Shown piece after piece: positions 1 to 6,956 of a stretch of 64,000 nt of DNA. Under the pieces are notes generated by a model, which did no database searches, had not been told where the DNA came from, and saw only the letters and a program-made list of their open reading frames with translations. This DNA comes from Paracoccaceae bacterium (GTDB taxonomy: Bacteria > Pseudomonadota > Alphaproteobacteria > Rhodobacterales > Rhodobacteraceae), in assembly GCA_018607905.1 (NCBI GenBank), contig JABBAP010000024.1:74871-138870 (forward strand). The letters run 5' to 3'. Numbering within the stretch: position 1 is the first letter of the stretch; every line of letters starts with the position of its first letter. The translations under genes and the position numbers were made by a program.

Positions 1-183
1 TTCAATCAATTGGCGCACTTCGTCATCCAAAAACGCGCTCGCAATCCCATCGCGCATCAACGCGTATTCGGTGCGATCAACAGAGCGCGACACATCAAGT
101 GCTACAACCAGCGCGACCTCGCAGGCCACCGTTGCACGGGCCGTCATGATTAGAAAAACCAGCGGTAAAAGAAACCGTTTCAT
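1..183 (-). CDS. DUF1194 protein, N-terminal part only (runs off left edge)
   Basis: The first 61 codons of a secreted von Willebrand A-like protein; the rest lies outside the window. The translation starts MKRFLLPLVFLIM, a signal peptide, and the mature part opens with a Cys followed by ALVVALDVSRSVDRTEY. DxSxS is the metal-ion-dependent adhesion motif of VWA domains, and the whole stretch aligns by eye with the two complete DUF1194 genes to the right. Its ATG overlaps the TGA of the upstream DUF1194 gene (ATGA), so it is the last visible member of a co-transcribed set. The substrate or partner of this family is not established. Confidence 0.8.
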   Translation of the reverse strand, partial: MKRFLLPLVFLIMTARATVACEVALVVALDVSRSVDRTEYALMRDGIASAFLDDEVRQLIE

Positions 184-872
184 TCGACCATCATAGACAA
201 TTTGGGAACCAACTCACGTAATAATTTGCGTTTCATCGCGCGGGCGTAATCCTCAAACCCACCCGCCGTTTCCACGAAACTTTGCGATCCCACAATGACA
301 TTAGCATGAAAATACGCACTCAGCTCTGCTATATCTTGGGTCGCAACAACCAACCCATTCACTGTAATTCCATCGCCGCGCAAACGATCATGTACGTCTT
401 GGGGCCGCATGCCGACGTTGTTTTTCCCGTCACCAGACACATCAATCGTTTTGGCACCACATCGCCGCCCTGCTAACGCCTCTGCTCCCGCCATCAACGC
501 ATCCCCGAGCCCGGTCGACTGGCTCTCTCTATTGCGCTCAACCGCTTCAACTTTGTTTGCCACATCTGCCAAAATCGCCTCGCTGGTGATCTTTGTCCAA
601 TCCACCCAATACCATTGATACGTGCGGTTCCCGAATTCAAATATGAACAGCTCCACCTCTGATCCAGCAGGGGCGACGATCCAATCAATCACTTCAGGAT
701 CACGCAACGCCGCCACAATCCCATCGCGCTGCAACTCGTATTCGCGCGTCGAAACACTGGCTGAAACATCAATCGCTAAGACAAGCGCCTGACGACACGC
801 CGCCGCCCCTTGCGCCCAAACCAGCAGACAAAATGCGGCCAAACAGGCTTCTTTGTTCCCGAAATACCTCAT
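180..872 (-). CDS. DUF1194 domain protein (VWA-like, secreted)
   Basis: A 230-residue protein with a signal peptide (residues 1 to about 25, ending AAA before Cys26) and one VWA-like DUF1194 domain. Visible motifs are DVSASVS near residue 35, the MIDAS-type DxSxS, and DVSGDGKNN near residue 143, the second conserved block of the family. Such domains bind a divalent metal and a protein ligand; here the ligand is unknown. The ATG overlaps the TGA of the DUF817 gene upstream and its own stop overlaps the next DUF1194 start, so the genes are translationally coupled. It is a paralogue of its neighbours, probably from tandem duplication. Confidence 0.85.
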   Translation of the reverse strand: MRYFGNKEACLAAFCLLVWAQGAAACRQALVLAIDVSASVSTREYELQRDGIVAALRDPEVIDWIVAPAGSEVELFIFEFGNRTYQWYWVDWTKITSEAILADVANKVEAVERNRESQSTGLGDALMAGAEALAGRRCGAKTIDVSGDGKNNVGMRPQDVHDRLRGDGITVNGLVVATQDIAELSAYFHANVIVGSQSFVETAGGFEDYARAMKRKLLRELVPKLSMMVE

Positions 873-1720
873 TGCTCTGCCAGCCTCGGATCACGGGCTG
901 TGCGGTATAAAACATCGCGGTATTCCAGCGTTACCAACAGAAAACTAACGTACAGCAGCAAATACCAAGACCCCAGTTTCGCAAAACCCACGATCTCCCA
1001 ACTGGCCTGCCCAGAATAAACCCACGTCCCTGACATGGTTCCAACATTCTCAGCCAACCACAAAAAGAACGACGACAAGAACGCCGCGAGGGGCAGGGGC
1101 ATCCAATACACCCGCGCCCCAATCCAAAACCAAATCCGCGTGCGCGCAAACAGCACAACCGTTGCCACAAACAGCCCAATCCGAATGTCATAGGTGTAAT
1201 GATGGCCAAAAAAATTCAGGTAAATCAGTACCGCCAAAACCACAGACATCCAAAACGGCGGATACGACGCAAAACTCATATCAAACACCCGAATAACCCG
1301 CGCCATAAAGCTACCGACACAGGCGTACATGAATCCCGAAAACAACGGCACCCCGCCGATTTTCATCAGCCCAGGCTCAGGATAATCCCAACTGCCCATG
1401 TGCAGCTTGAACACCTCCATCACCGTCCCAACCACATGAAACAGCAAAATTACCCGCGCCTCACGCCAGCTTTCTAACCCCAGCGCCAGAAATAACGCCT
1501 GCATCACAACTGCGAAAATCAGCAGCGCATCATAGCGTGCTACCACCCAGTCAGGCTGCCAAATCGCCGCCGTTCCGATCAACGCAATGATAAACAAAAT
1601 TCCGAACAGCGCCGCCCATGCTTGTTTCAGCACAAACATCACGACCTCTGCCAAAACCATCGGCACGCGTGCGCGCACCAGATCGCCCAACCGCCGCTCA
1701 ATCCCCAGATTGTTCTTCAA
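869..1720 (-). CDS. DUF817 family integral membrane protein
   Basis: About 283 residues with roughly seven to eight hydrophobic helices and little else, matching the DUF817 family, whose function is unknown. Recognisable stretches are HMGSWDYPEPG and FFGHHYTYDIR, both typical of the family. The open frame starts at a TTG at 1720, 15 bp after the stop of the upstream DUF1194 gene, with a GGGG stretch just in front; a start at the first in-frame ATG (residue 21) would remove part of the N-terminus, so the start is uncertain. The stop overlaps the ATG of the downstream DUF1194 gene. Its place between DUF1194 genes suggests a shared role, but nothing in the sequence says what it is. Confidence 0.8.
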   Translation of the reverse strand: MKNNLGIERRLGDLVRARVPMVLAEVVMFVLKQAWAALFGILFIIALIGTAAIWQPDWVVARYDALLIFAVVMQALFLALGLESWREARVILLFHVVGTVMEVFKLHMGSWDYPEPGLMKIGGVPLFSGFMYACVGSFMARVIRVFDMSFASYPPFWMSVVLAVLIYLNFFGHHYTYDIRIGLFVATVVLFARTRIWFWIGARVYWMPLPLAAFLSSFFLWLAENVGTMSGTWVYSGQASWEIVGFAKLGSWYLLLYVSFLLVTLEYRDVLYRTARDPRLAEQ

Positions 1721-1735
1721 ATCCCCATCAACCCT

Positions 1736-2428
1736 TTAATCAACCGACGCGATCTGTTTCGTCACTTCGCGGATCAGCTTTTTGCGTATCTTCTCGGGGT
1801 AATCCAGAAACCCATACGCGGGCAGCACAAATGAATTGGGCCCAGCAATAACCTTCTCACGGTAATATTCCGTCAACTGCGCGGTCTGTCCTTCAATCGC
1901 CAAGCCGTTGATTACAAACCCAGCCGCTGCCAAGGCTTCCTTGATGTCTTCGGGCGGCGCGCCCTCGTTCGAAGTACCATCGCCCGACACATCAATCACA
2001 CGGCGCTCACAATCGGCCACTGCGCCAAACTGATTGGCCGTAAACGCCAACGCCTCGCCAATGCCTGTTGAAAAATTGCGCCAGGCGCGGGGCACATCAT
2101 CCACCAATAGCGCCAAGCGATCAACATCCGCCACACTCTCTACCCGCGTCCAAGGCACCACCACGCTTTGGCGCGATTGGCCCGACCAATGCACAACCAT
2201 CACCGCCGCTTTTTCCGAAATCAGCGCATCTGCCACCAAACCATCGCGCAGCGCATCCGCCAATCCACCCATCTGCAAATCGTATTCGTATTCATCCACT
2301 GACCCAGAAACATCCACCGTCAGCGCCAAGGCCACACCGCACGCCGCCACAGGGGCAGGGGCCAACGCCACACCAACACTCACTACAAAGGATGAAATTA
2401 ACCGCAAAACCGCTGTCCCATTCGCCAA
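1736..2428 (-). CDS. DUF1194 domain protein (VWA-like, secreted)
   Basis: A 230-residue paralogue of the gene at 180-872. It has a hydrophobic signal peptide ending near AAC (residue 30), the metal-binding DVSGSVDEYEY motif near residue 40 and a second DVSGDGTSNEG block near residue 148. The frame opens with TTG at 2428; another TTG at 2407 would give a more ordinary signal peptide, so the exact start is open. It is the first gene of the leftward cluster and is divergent from thyX across 182 bp that should hold both promoters. No signal for regulation could be assigned. Confidence 0.83.
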   Translation of the reverse strand: MANGTAVLRLISSFVVSVGVALAPAPVAACGVALALTVDVSGSVDEYEYDLQMGGLADALRDGLVADALISEKAAVMVVHWSGQSRQSVVVPWTRVESVADVDRLALLVDDVPRAWRNFSTGIGEALAFTANQFGAVADCERRVIDVSGDGTSNEGAPPEDIKEALAAAGFVINGLAIEGQTAQLTEYYREKVIAGPNSFVLPAYGFLDYPEKIRKKLIREVTKQIASVD

Positions 2429-2610
2429 TTAACCACCAGCCTACGCGCAGATGCCCCCCATCACAACCGCACCGCGCTTCAACCCTTTGTCATCGCGACA
2501 CCGCCAAAACGCCCGCCGCCAATTTTCCCACCATTCCCCCGCATATAGCTGTTCCCCGAAACCACACTTCTAGATATAGTTGCCAGCGAGTCACCCAGAG
2601 GAATTCCAAC

Positions 2611-3522
2611 ATGCCCATTACCCCAGAACAGCAAGCCGACATTGATGATCAGCGTGCCCAATCCGCATCCACCCGCCGCGTGGTTGCCCCTGGCATGGAA
2701 CAACACCTCTATACCGCGCACCAAGTCCTCGATCACGGGTTTGTCCGCGTCATTGATTACATGGGCGACGACGCCGCAATCACCCAAGCCGCCCGCGTGT
2801 CCTATGGCAAAGGCACCAAAGCCGTGCAAAACGACGAAGGCCTGATCCGCTACCTCATGCGCCACTGGCACTCCACCCCGTTCGAGATGTGCGAGATCAA
2901 ACTCCACGTCAAACTGCCCGTATTCGTCGCCCGCCAATGGATCCGCCACCGCACCGCCAACGTGAACGAATACTCCGCCCGCTACTCCATCCTAGATCGC
3001 GAATTCTACATCCCCGCGACCGAGCATTTGAACAAACAATCCGTCATCAACAACCAAGGTCGCGGCGACGCCCTGTCCGAGGCCGACAGCCACCGCGTCC
3101 TAGAAATCCTCAAGGCCGACAGCGCACGGGCCTATGACAACTACGAAACTATGATCGAGGACGACGCAAATGGCGGCATTGCGCTGGCCCGAGAACTCGC
3201 CCGCATGAACCTGCCCGCCAACATCTACACCCAGTGGTACTGGAAGGTTGATTTGCACAACCTCTTCCACTTCCTGCGCCTCCGCGCCGACGCCCACGCC
3301 CAATACGAAATCCGAGTCTACGCAGACGAAATCTGCAAACTCGTCGCCGACTGGGTCCCCTATGCGTACAAAGCCTTCGAGGACTACAGGTTAGGTGGAG
3401 CACAGCTTTCACAACCCGCAGTTGACGCCCTCCGCAAGATGCTGAAAGGTGAAGAAGTGACTGCCGAGGACGTCGGTATGAGTGCCCGTGAGTGGCGCGA
3501 GTTTATGGAGGTTATTGGGTGA
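2611..3522 (+). CDS. thyX: FAD-dependent thymidylate synthase ThyX
   Basis: Makes dTMP from dUMP with methylene-tetrahydrofolate and NADPH, using FAD. The protein has 303 residues. The family signature RHRX7S is present as RHRTANVNEYS, preceded by VFVARQWI. The reading frame is open far upstream, but the start is placed at ATG 2611 because it has a GAGGAA ribosome binding site 8 bp upstream and the protein then begins at the usual position for alphaproteobacterial ThyX. The next gene begins one base after the stop, although it is unlike thyX in base composition, so the 3' end of thyX appears to be a junction with acquired DNA. Confidence 0.97.
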   Translation: MPITPEQQADIDDQRAQSASTRRVVAPGMEQHLYTAHQVLDHGFVRVIDYMGDDAAITQAARVSYGKGTKAVQNDEGLIRYLMRHWHSTPFEMCEIKLHVKLPVFVARQWIRHRTANVNEYSARYSILDREFYIPATEHLNKQSVINNQGRGDALSEADSHRVLEILKADSARAYDNYETMIEDDANGGIALARELARMNLPANIYTQWYWKVDLHNLFHFLRLRADAHAQYEIRVYADEICKLVADWVPYAYKAFEDYRLGGAQLSQPAVDALRKMLKGEEVTAEDVGMSAREWREFMEVIG

Positions 3523-3523
3523 A

Positions 3524-3949
3524 ATGAGAGTGTGTGGAGTTGGTATTAAAGCGGCCACAGCGTGTTTGGCTATTGTCGATTTTAGTGATGGGGAGCTTTC
3601 GTATCAAAAGCTGGGTGAAAAAAAACTTGAGCTTAAGGATGATGCGGATAGCGCCAACGTGCGAAGCCTAGCTTCGTCAATCGAGAGCTTTGCGACTCAA
3701 CACAAGATTGACAAGTTTGTTATTAAGCAAAGGCAGAAGACGGGAGCGATGGCTTCAGGGGGAATAACCTTCAAAATTGAAGGATTGTTCCAAATGCAGA
3801 AAAAAGCCGACGTCTGTTTTGTCTCGGCGCAAGCACTGACGAAAGTTTCCAAAACAAACTTCGGTGCTATACCAGATTCTTTAGCCAGATATCAAAATGA
3901 TGCATTCTTGGCGGCGGCGGCATTCATTCAAAAAAATGAGAACGGATGA
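3524..3949 (+). CDS. DUF3010 family protein
   Basis: 141 residues. The pattern MRVCGVGIK at the N-terminus, KIDKFVIKQRQKTGAMASGG around residues 61-80 and FKIEG at 83-87 matches the DUF3010 family, which I recognise by sequence but for which no function is known. The order of strands and the positions of E86 and D126 recall RNase H/RuvC-like folds; that is inference, and the first acidic position of such folds would fall on Gly7 here. The start is the ATG one base after the thyX stop. The stop overlaps the start of the protein kinase gene (ATGA), so the two are coupled. The gene is richer in A+T than thyX, suggesting transfer. Confidence 0.75.
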   Translation: MRVCGVGIKAATACLAIVDFSDGELSYQKLGEKKLELKDDADSANVRSLASSIESFATQHKIDKFVIKQRQKTGAMASGGITFKIEGLFQMQKKADVCFVSAQALTKVSKTNFGAIPDSLARYQNDAFLAAAAFIQKNENG

Positions 3950-5025
3950 TCAGTTTTAAGATTGAAGAAGTAGCAGAGGTTTTTCGAGAATCCGTTGAAA
4001 TGCTTTCTAAGAAAATCGAGTTCACCAAAATTGATAAAAAAGCAGTTTCAGGGTTCGTTTTGTTTGGAAAGCATCAAATTTTAAATGATGAAGTTGCTGT
4101 TAAGTTCTATCACACTACCGCGGGCGTCAGTCCTGAGCCCCAGAAACTCGCAACGCTGAAACACCCAAACATTCTGCGAGTAAACGATGCTGAAGAAGTT
4201 GACGACGATTTTGCATTTTTCGTCGCGCCATATTGTGCCGCTGGAGATTTAGATGATCTGATGTGTTTAGGTACTTTAGGTGTAAAGGAAGCAATCGATC
4301 TTGTTGCAAAAGTTACATCGGCAATTGCCTACTTACATAGTGAAGGATTTATTCACCGTGACTTAAAGCCACAGAATATTTTTTTGACGGAAAAAGATGA
4401 GCCTGCAATCGGAGATTTTGGATCGGTTATTGTTCAAGGCGCAGGCGGATATACGATCTCTTTGACTAAACACTCTCTGCTCTACAGACCTCCAGAAGAT
4501 ATTTTGTACAATCACTTCCATCAAACTGGTGATATTTACCAGCTAGGGATTTTGTTGTTTCAGTTACTAGGTGGCCACCTGCCTTATGATGAAATAGAGT
4601 GGCTGAACTCCATACAAACAAAGCGTTACTTGAACCTACACTTTCCCGAAAATCAGATTTTTGCTGGAGAATGTATCGAAAAGAAAATCTGCGGTGGAAA
4701 ATTGTTAGACTTTTCGACGTTGCCTAAATGGGTAGATAACAAAGTAGTAGCGTTAATTCGAAAAGCAGTAAGAGTTGACCCGAATAAACGGCATGCATCT
4801 GCATCCGACTTTCAAATTGCCTTACATAACGTCAAAAGTAAGGTTCAAGATTGGCAAGTGGTTGAAGAATGGGCTGTTACACGAATTAAAGGGTTAGAAT
4901 ACAGAGTTCTAATTGACGAAAATTCCAGAATTCAGAAACGCCGAGTAGGGTCGTGGAAAAATGACAATACGTTTGATGGTGAGAGTATTGGAGAGGCAGT
5001 TGTTTTCGTGGAGGGCAAAATATAG
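3946..5025 (+). CDS. Hanks-type serine/threonine protein kinase
   Basis: 359 residues. The kinase core has VAVK with Lys53 for ATP, a likely helix-C Glu64, the catalytic loop HRDLKPQN at 137-144 and the metal-binding DFG at 157-159, followed by RPPED in the APE position, so it should be active. The glycine-rich loop is degenerate. No membrane segment or PASTA/FHA domain is present; about 75 residues after the kinase core (285-359) have no recognisable domain. The ATG overlaps the DUF3010 stop, so DUF3010 is the obvious candidate substrate or partner. Codon use is A+T-rich compared with the neighbours. Cytoplasmic; its role, possibly defence, is inference. Confidence 0.9.
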   Translation: MISFKIEEVAEVFRESVEMLSKKIEFTKIDKKAVSGFVLFGKHQILNDEVAVKFYHTTAGVSPEPQKLATLKHPNILRVNDAEEVDDDFAFFVAPYCAAGDLDDLMCLGTLGVKEAIDLVAKVTSAIAYLHSEGFIHRDLKPQNIFLTEKDEPAIGDFGSVIVQGAGGYTISLTKHSLLYRPPEDILYNHFHQTGDIYQLGILLFQLLGGHLPYDEIEWLNSIQTKRYLNLHFPENQIFAGECIEKKICGGKLLDFSTLPKWVDNKVVALIRKAVRVDPNKRHASASDFQIALHNVKSKVQDWQVVEEWAVTRIKGLEYRVLIDENSRIQKRRVGSWKNDNTFDGESIGEAVVFVEGKI

Positions 5026-5059
5026 CTTTTAAGCTGAGCTGCGACGAACTCCCCAAAAA

Positions 5060-5088
5060 TTGACAAAATGTATATTCCAGTATATTAT
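5060..5088 (+). promoter_or_regulatory. Promoter and likely operator of the Phd/Doc operon
   Basis: TTGACA at 5060-5065, a 17-bp spacer and TATTAT at 5083-5088 form a near-consensus sigma-70 promoter 27 bp ahead of the antitoxin ATG. Within it GTATATT occurs twice (5070-5076 and 5080-5086), exactly 10 bp apart, and AATGTAT (5067-5073) has an inverted copy ATACATT (5094-5100). Repeats overlapping the promoter are expected for autoregulation by a Phd-type antitoxin; binding itself is inferred. Confidence 0.65.
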
Positions 5089-5114
5089 AAAAAATACATT
5101 ATAGGATACATCCC

Positions 5115-5363
5115 ATGACACGTCTTCTCACAAAACACATCGCAACCATGACCGAAATGCGTGAACCGCACAAAGTGTTGGAGCGTGCCAACGGCGAACC
5201 CGTGGCGATCCTTAAGAACTCCGCTGTTGTCGGCTACCTCGTTCCAGAGTCCGCTGTGAACAAAGAAGAGCATACTTACGCGACCGAGGAAGAAATCCTC
5301 GCACACATCGCAGAGACGCAAGAAGAGGTTCAGCCAGTCCTTGATTATCTCAAAGACAAATGA
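5115..5363 (+). CDS. phd: Phd/YefM-type antitoxin
   Basis: 82 residues. The N-terminal half has the Phd/YefM pattern (MTEMREPHKVLERANGEPVAILKN, then VVGYLVP), the DNA-binding fold that also represses the operon. The acidic C-terminal part (EEEILAHIAETQEEV) is what binds and neutralises the Doc toxin in this family. The stop overlaps the toxin ATG (ATGA), the usual coupled arrangement. The candidate operator lies just upstream at 5060-5100. Confidence 0.85.
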   Translation: MTRLLTKHIATMTEMREPHKVLERANGEPVAILKNSAVVGYLVPESAVNKEEHTYATEEEILAHIAETQEEVQPVLDYLKDK

Positions 5364-5740
5364 GCTTTCGCCTTCTGTCCCCACGAATAGTGGAGCTGCT
5401 GCATGACAGCGCCTTAAACCCCGGTGAATTGCAGGGCAGGGCGCAGGATAAATCTTTGGAGTCCACGCTTGCGCGTGTAGACAACCGCCTTGCTTACGGA
5501 ATGATCGAAGACGAATATGATCTTGCCGCCGCCTACGCGACCGCCATCGCACGCGGTCACTGCTTTAACGACGGCAACAAACGTACGGCATTTCGATCAA
5601 TGAATGCTGTCTTGCGGCTGAATGGTGTCCATATCAAATGGAACACCACAGAAATCGGTGACGCCATCATCCGCCTTGCTCAAGGACACATGCACGACGA
5701 AGACCTCGCCACTTTCCTGCGCAACCACCCCCAAACGTAA
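5360..5740 (+). CDS. doc: Doc-type Fic-fold toxin
   Basis: 126 residues. The Fic/Doc active-site motif is intact as HCFNDGNKRTA near residue 70. In Doc this loop phosphorylates elongation factor Tu and stops translation. Length and the helical layout (ESTLARVDNRLAYG, then DLAAAYATAIARGH) fit Doc of type II toxin-antitoxin pairs rather than large Fic adenylyltransferases. It is coupled to the antitoxin gene by an ATGA overlap and is followed directly by a terminator hairpin. With the kinase pair it forms a small accessory island between thyX and the cold-shock gene. Confidence 0.9.
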   Translation: MSFRLLSPRIVELLHDSALNPGELQGRAQDKSLESTLARVDNRLAYGMIEDEYDLAAAYATAIARGHCFNDGNKRTAFRSMNAVLRLNGVHIKWNTTEIGDAIIRLAQGHMHDEDLATFLRNHPQT

Positions 5741-5771
5741 AACGCCCGCGAAGTTACCTTCGCGAGCGTTT
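5741..5771. terminator. Bidirectional terminator between doc and the cold-shock gene
   Basis: A 13-bp stem with one mismatch (AACGCCCGCGAAG, loop TTAC, CTTCGCGAGCGTT) followed by T-rich sequence on both strands. It lies directly after the doc stop and 43 bp beyond the cold-shock stop, so it can end both convergent transcripts. Confidence 0.8.
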
Positions 5772-5813
5772 CAAATTTAAGCAGACGGGGTGAACCCCGC
5801 CCAAGAGGCGAAA

Positions 5814-6023
5814 TTAATCGCGCATCGCCAGTTGACCAGCGGAAGATTTTCCGTCGCGGCCTTGTTCGATTTCGTATGTCACTTTGTCGTTGTCGTTCAA
5901 GCCGGACAAGCCAGCGCGCTCAACAGCGGAAATGTGTACAAATACGTCTTGTCCACCGGCTTCAGGCTCGATAAAGCCAAAACCTTTAGTTGCGTTAAAC
6001 CATTTTACGGTGCCATTAGCCAT
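5814..6023 (-). CDS. Cold-shock family RNA chaperone
   Basis: 69 residues forming one cold-shock domain that binds single-stranded RNA and DNA. Both RNA-binding motifs are present: KGFGFI (RNP1, residues 13-18) and VFVHI (RNP2, 27-31). The start is the ATG at 6023 with AGGAG 7 bp upstream; the longer open frame upstream is not coding. A long leader precedes it, as is usual for csp genes. Which of the several paralogues of such bacteria it is, and whether it is cold-inducible, cannot be told from the sequence. Confidence 0.95.
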   Translation of the reverse strand: MANGTVKWFNATKGFGFIEPEAGGQDVFVHISAVERAGLSGLNDNDKVTYEIEQGRDGKSSAGQLAMRD

Positions 6024-6436
6024 CGTAATTCTCCTAAGTATAGTACCACCCACAGTATGCGGTGGCTTGGTGCAGTCGGGTCTCTGATCGGGTCCGGCGT
6101 CTGCAACAAAGAAGAAGAACGGAAACGTGTGAAAGACGGCTTCACCCCGCCCATATGGAGTAATTTTTCCGACTTGGAAAGGGTAATCGCACAAACGTGA
6201 TATAATCGGCGTGATGTTGCGCAAAGGGTTAATGCGATTTTCACGGCCCCGTGTATGGCACTTGTATGGCGCGTTGCCATACGGTTTGCATACGATTTGC
6301 ATACCTTTTGCATACAGGTGCCATACGTTTTGCACCCCTGCGAAAGCGGTGGTTTGGCCCAAATCTTACCCGCCCGCGCCGTGGTGCTACACACAGTTAA
6401 CACTTGCTTGTGAGCCCTCTTGTCAGCTGCGGCCCA
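6024..6436. other. Intergenic region upstream of the cold-shock gene
   Basis: About 400 bp without a credible gene. The part next to 6023 must contain the cold-shock leader and promoter on the minus strand. The middle holds the 11-bp repeat array at 6253-6326. The right part leads into the structured leader of the next plus-strand gene. Open frames here have no ribosome binding site and no protein-like composition. Confidence 0.7.
6253..6326. repeat. Seven GTATGGC/GCCATAC-type elements at 11-bp pitch
   Basis: Five direct 11-bp units fill 6272-6326 exactly: each ends in GCCATAC or GCATAC (CGTTGCCATAC, GGTTTGCATAC, GATTTGCATAC, CTTTTGCATAC, AGGTGCCATAC). Two inverted GTATGGC elements precede them at 6253 and 6264, again 11 bp apart. 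The regular helical-turn spacing resembles an iteron or a multi-site operator. No binding protein can be named. Confidence 0.8.
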
Positions 6437-6521
6437 AGACCCCACATCAAAGGTATAGCCATCCCGAAAGGGGTCTGGCAGGTCCTCTGCCTCAGCTCCT
6501 TTCAGAAATGAAAACAAGGAG
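6437..6521 (+). promoter_or_regulatory. Structured RNA leader sequestering the ribosome binding site
   Basis: Three consecutive, mutually compatible helices lie just before the start at 6529. P1 pairs AGACCCC (6437-6443) with GGGGTCT (6470-6476). P2 pairs GGCAG (6477-6481) with CTGCC (6487-6491). P3 pairs CTCC+TTTCA (6496-6504) with TGAAA (6509-6513) and GGAG (6518-6521) around a GAAA tetraloop, with ACAA bulged. The GGAG in P3 is the ribosome binding site, so translation should depend on opening P3. This fits an RNA thermometer, a riboswitch or a small-RNA target; the class is not one I recognise. Confidence 0.5.
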
Positions 6522-6528
6522 TTACATC

Positions 6529-6837
6529 ATGTTTAAACGTCTCACCTCAACAGCACTTGTCTTTGGCATGGCCGCATTGGCACCACCTGCCGCAACCGCG
6601 CAAACCTGTGGCCCGCGTGACCAACTTATCACGCAATTAACGGAACGATATCAAGAAGTAAGCCGCGGCGTCGGCCTGTCCAGCGCAACCCAAGTGGTCG
6701 AGTTTTGGGCCTCCAATAAAACCGGAACATTCTCGGTTTTATTGACCTATCCCAACGGCTTAACCTGCATCCTCGCAACTGGCAGCAATTGGACGGAAGC
6801 GCCCCATTTAGCGTCAAATTCGGATCCTAAAGCCTAA
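6529..6837 (+). CDS. Small secreted protein, family unknown
   Basis: 102 residues with a clear signal peptide (MFKRLTSTALVFGMAALAPP..., cleavage after TAQ-like AAATAQ near residue 25). The mature part has two cysteines (TCGPRDQ and LTCILA) that could form a disulfide, and the stretch VVEFWASNKTGTFSVLLT. I recall similar unnamed periplasmic proteins in related bacteria but know no function. The start is ATG 6529 with AAGGAG 7-8 bp upstream; the longer upstream frame is rejected. A structured leader and a terminator flank the gene, so it is a single-gene unit. Confidence 0.75.
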   Translation: MFKRLTSTALVFGMAALAPPAATAQTCGPRDQLITQLTERYQEVSRGVGLSSATQVVEFWASNKTGTFSVLLTYPNGLTCILATGSNWTEAPHLASNSDPKA

Positions 6838-6843
6838 GAAATT

Positions 6844-6870
6844 GGCCCTGTTTTAAACAACTGGGCCTTT
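6844..6870 (+). terminator. Terminator after the small secreted protein
   Basis: GGCCC at 6844-6848 pairs with GGGCC at 6863-6867, with further TGTT/AACA pairing inside, followed by TTTCTATT. It begins six bases after the stop codon. Confidence 0.6.
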
Positions 6871-6956
6871 CTATTAGTGGCGCATTTCCCGCGCGTTAAT
6901 GTCTTGCGAATTGCCTGAAAATGAAGATAAATATCTTCAAAATAAGGGGAAGCGTG

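Noticed and set aside
2068-2610. Upstream extension of thyX by 181 codons
   Set aside because: It is proline/histidine-rich shadow of the opposite DUF1194 gene; ATG 2611 has the ribosome binding site and the family N-terminus.
6253-6326. CRISPR-like reading of the repeat array
   Set aside because: Units are 11 bp with no spacers and no cas genes are in the window.
6005-6517. Open frame of 170 codons on the minus strand across the csp leader and the structured leader
   Set aside because: No ribosome binding site or homology, repetitive composition, and it overlaps the cold-shock start and the repeat array; the plus-strand gene at 6529 explains the region better.
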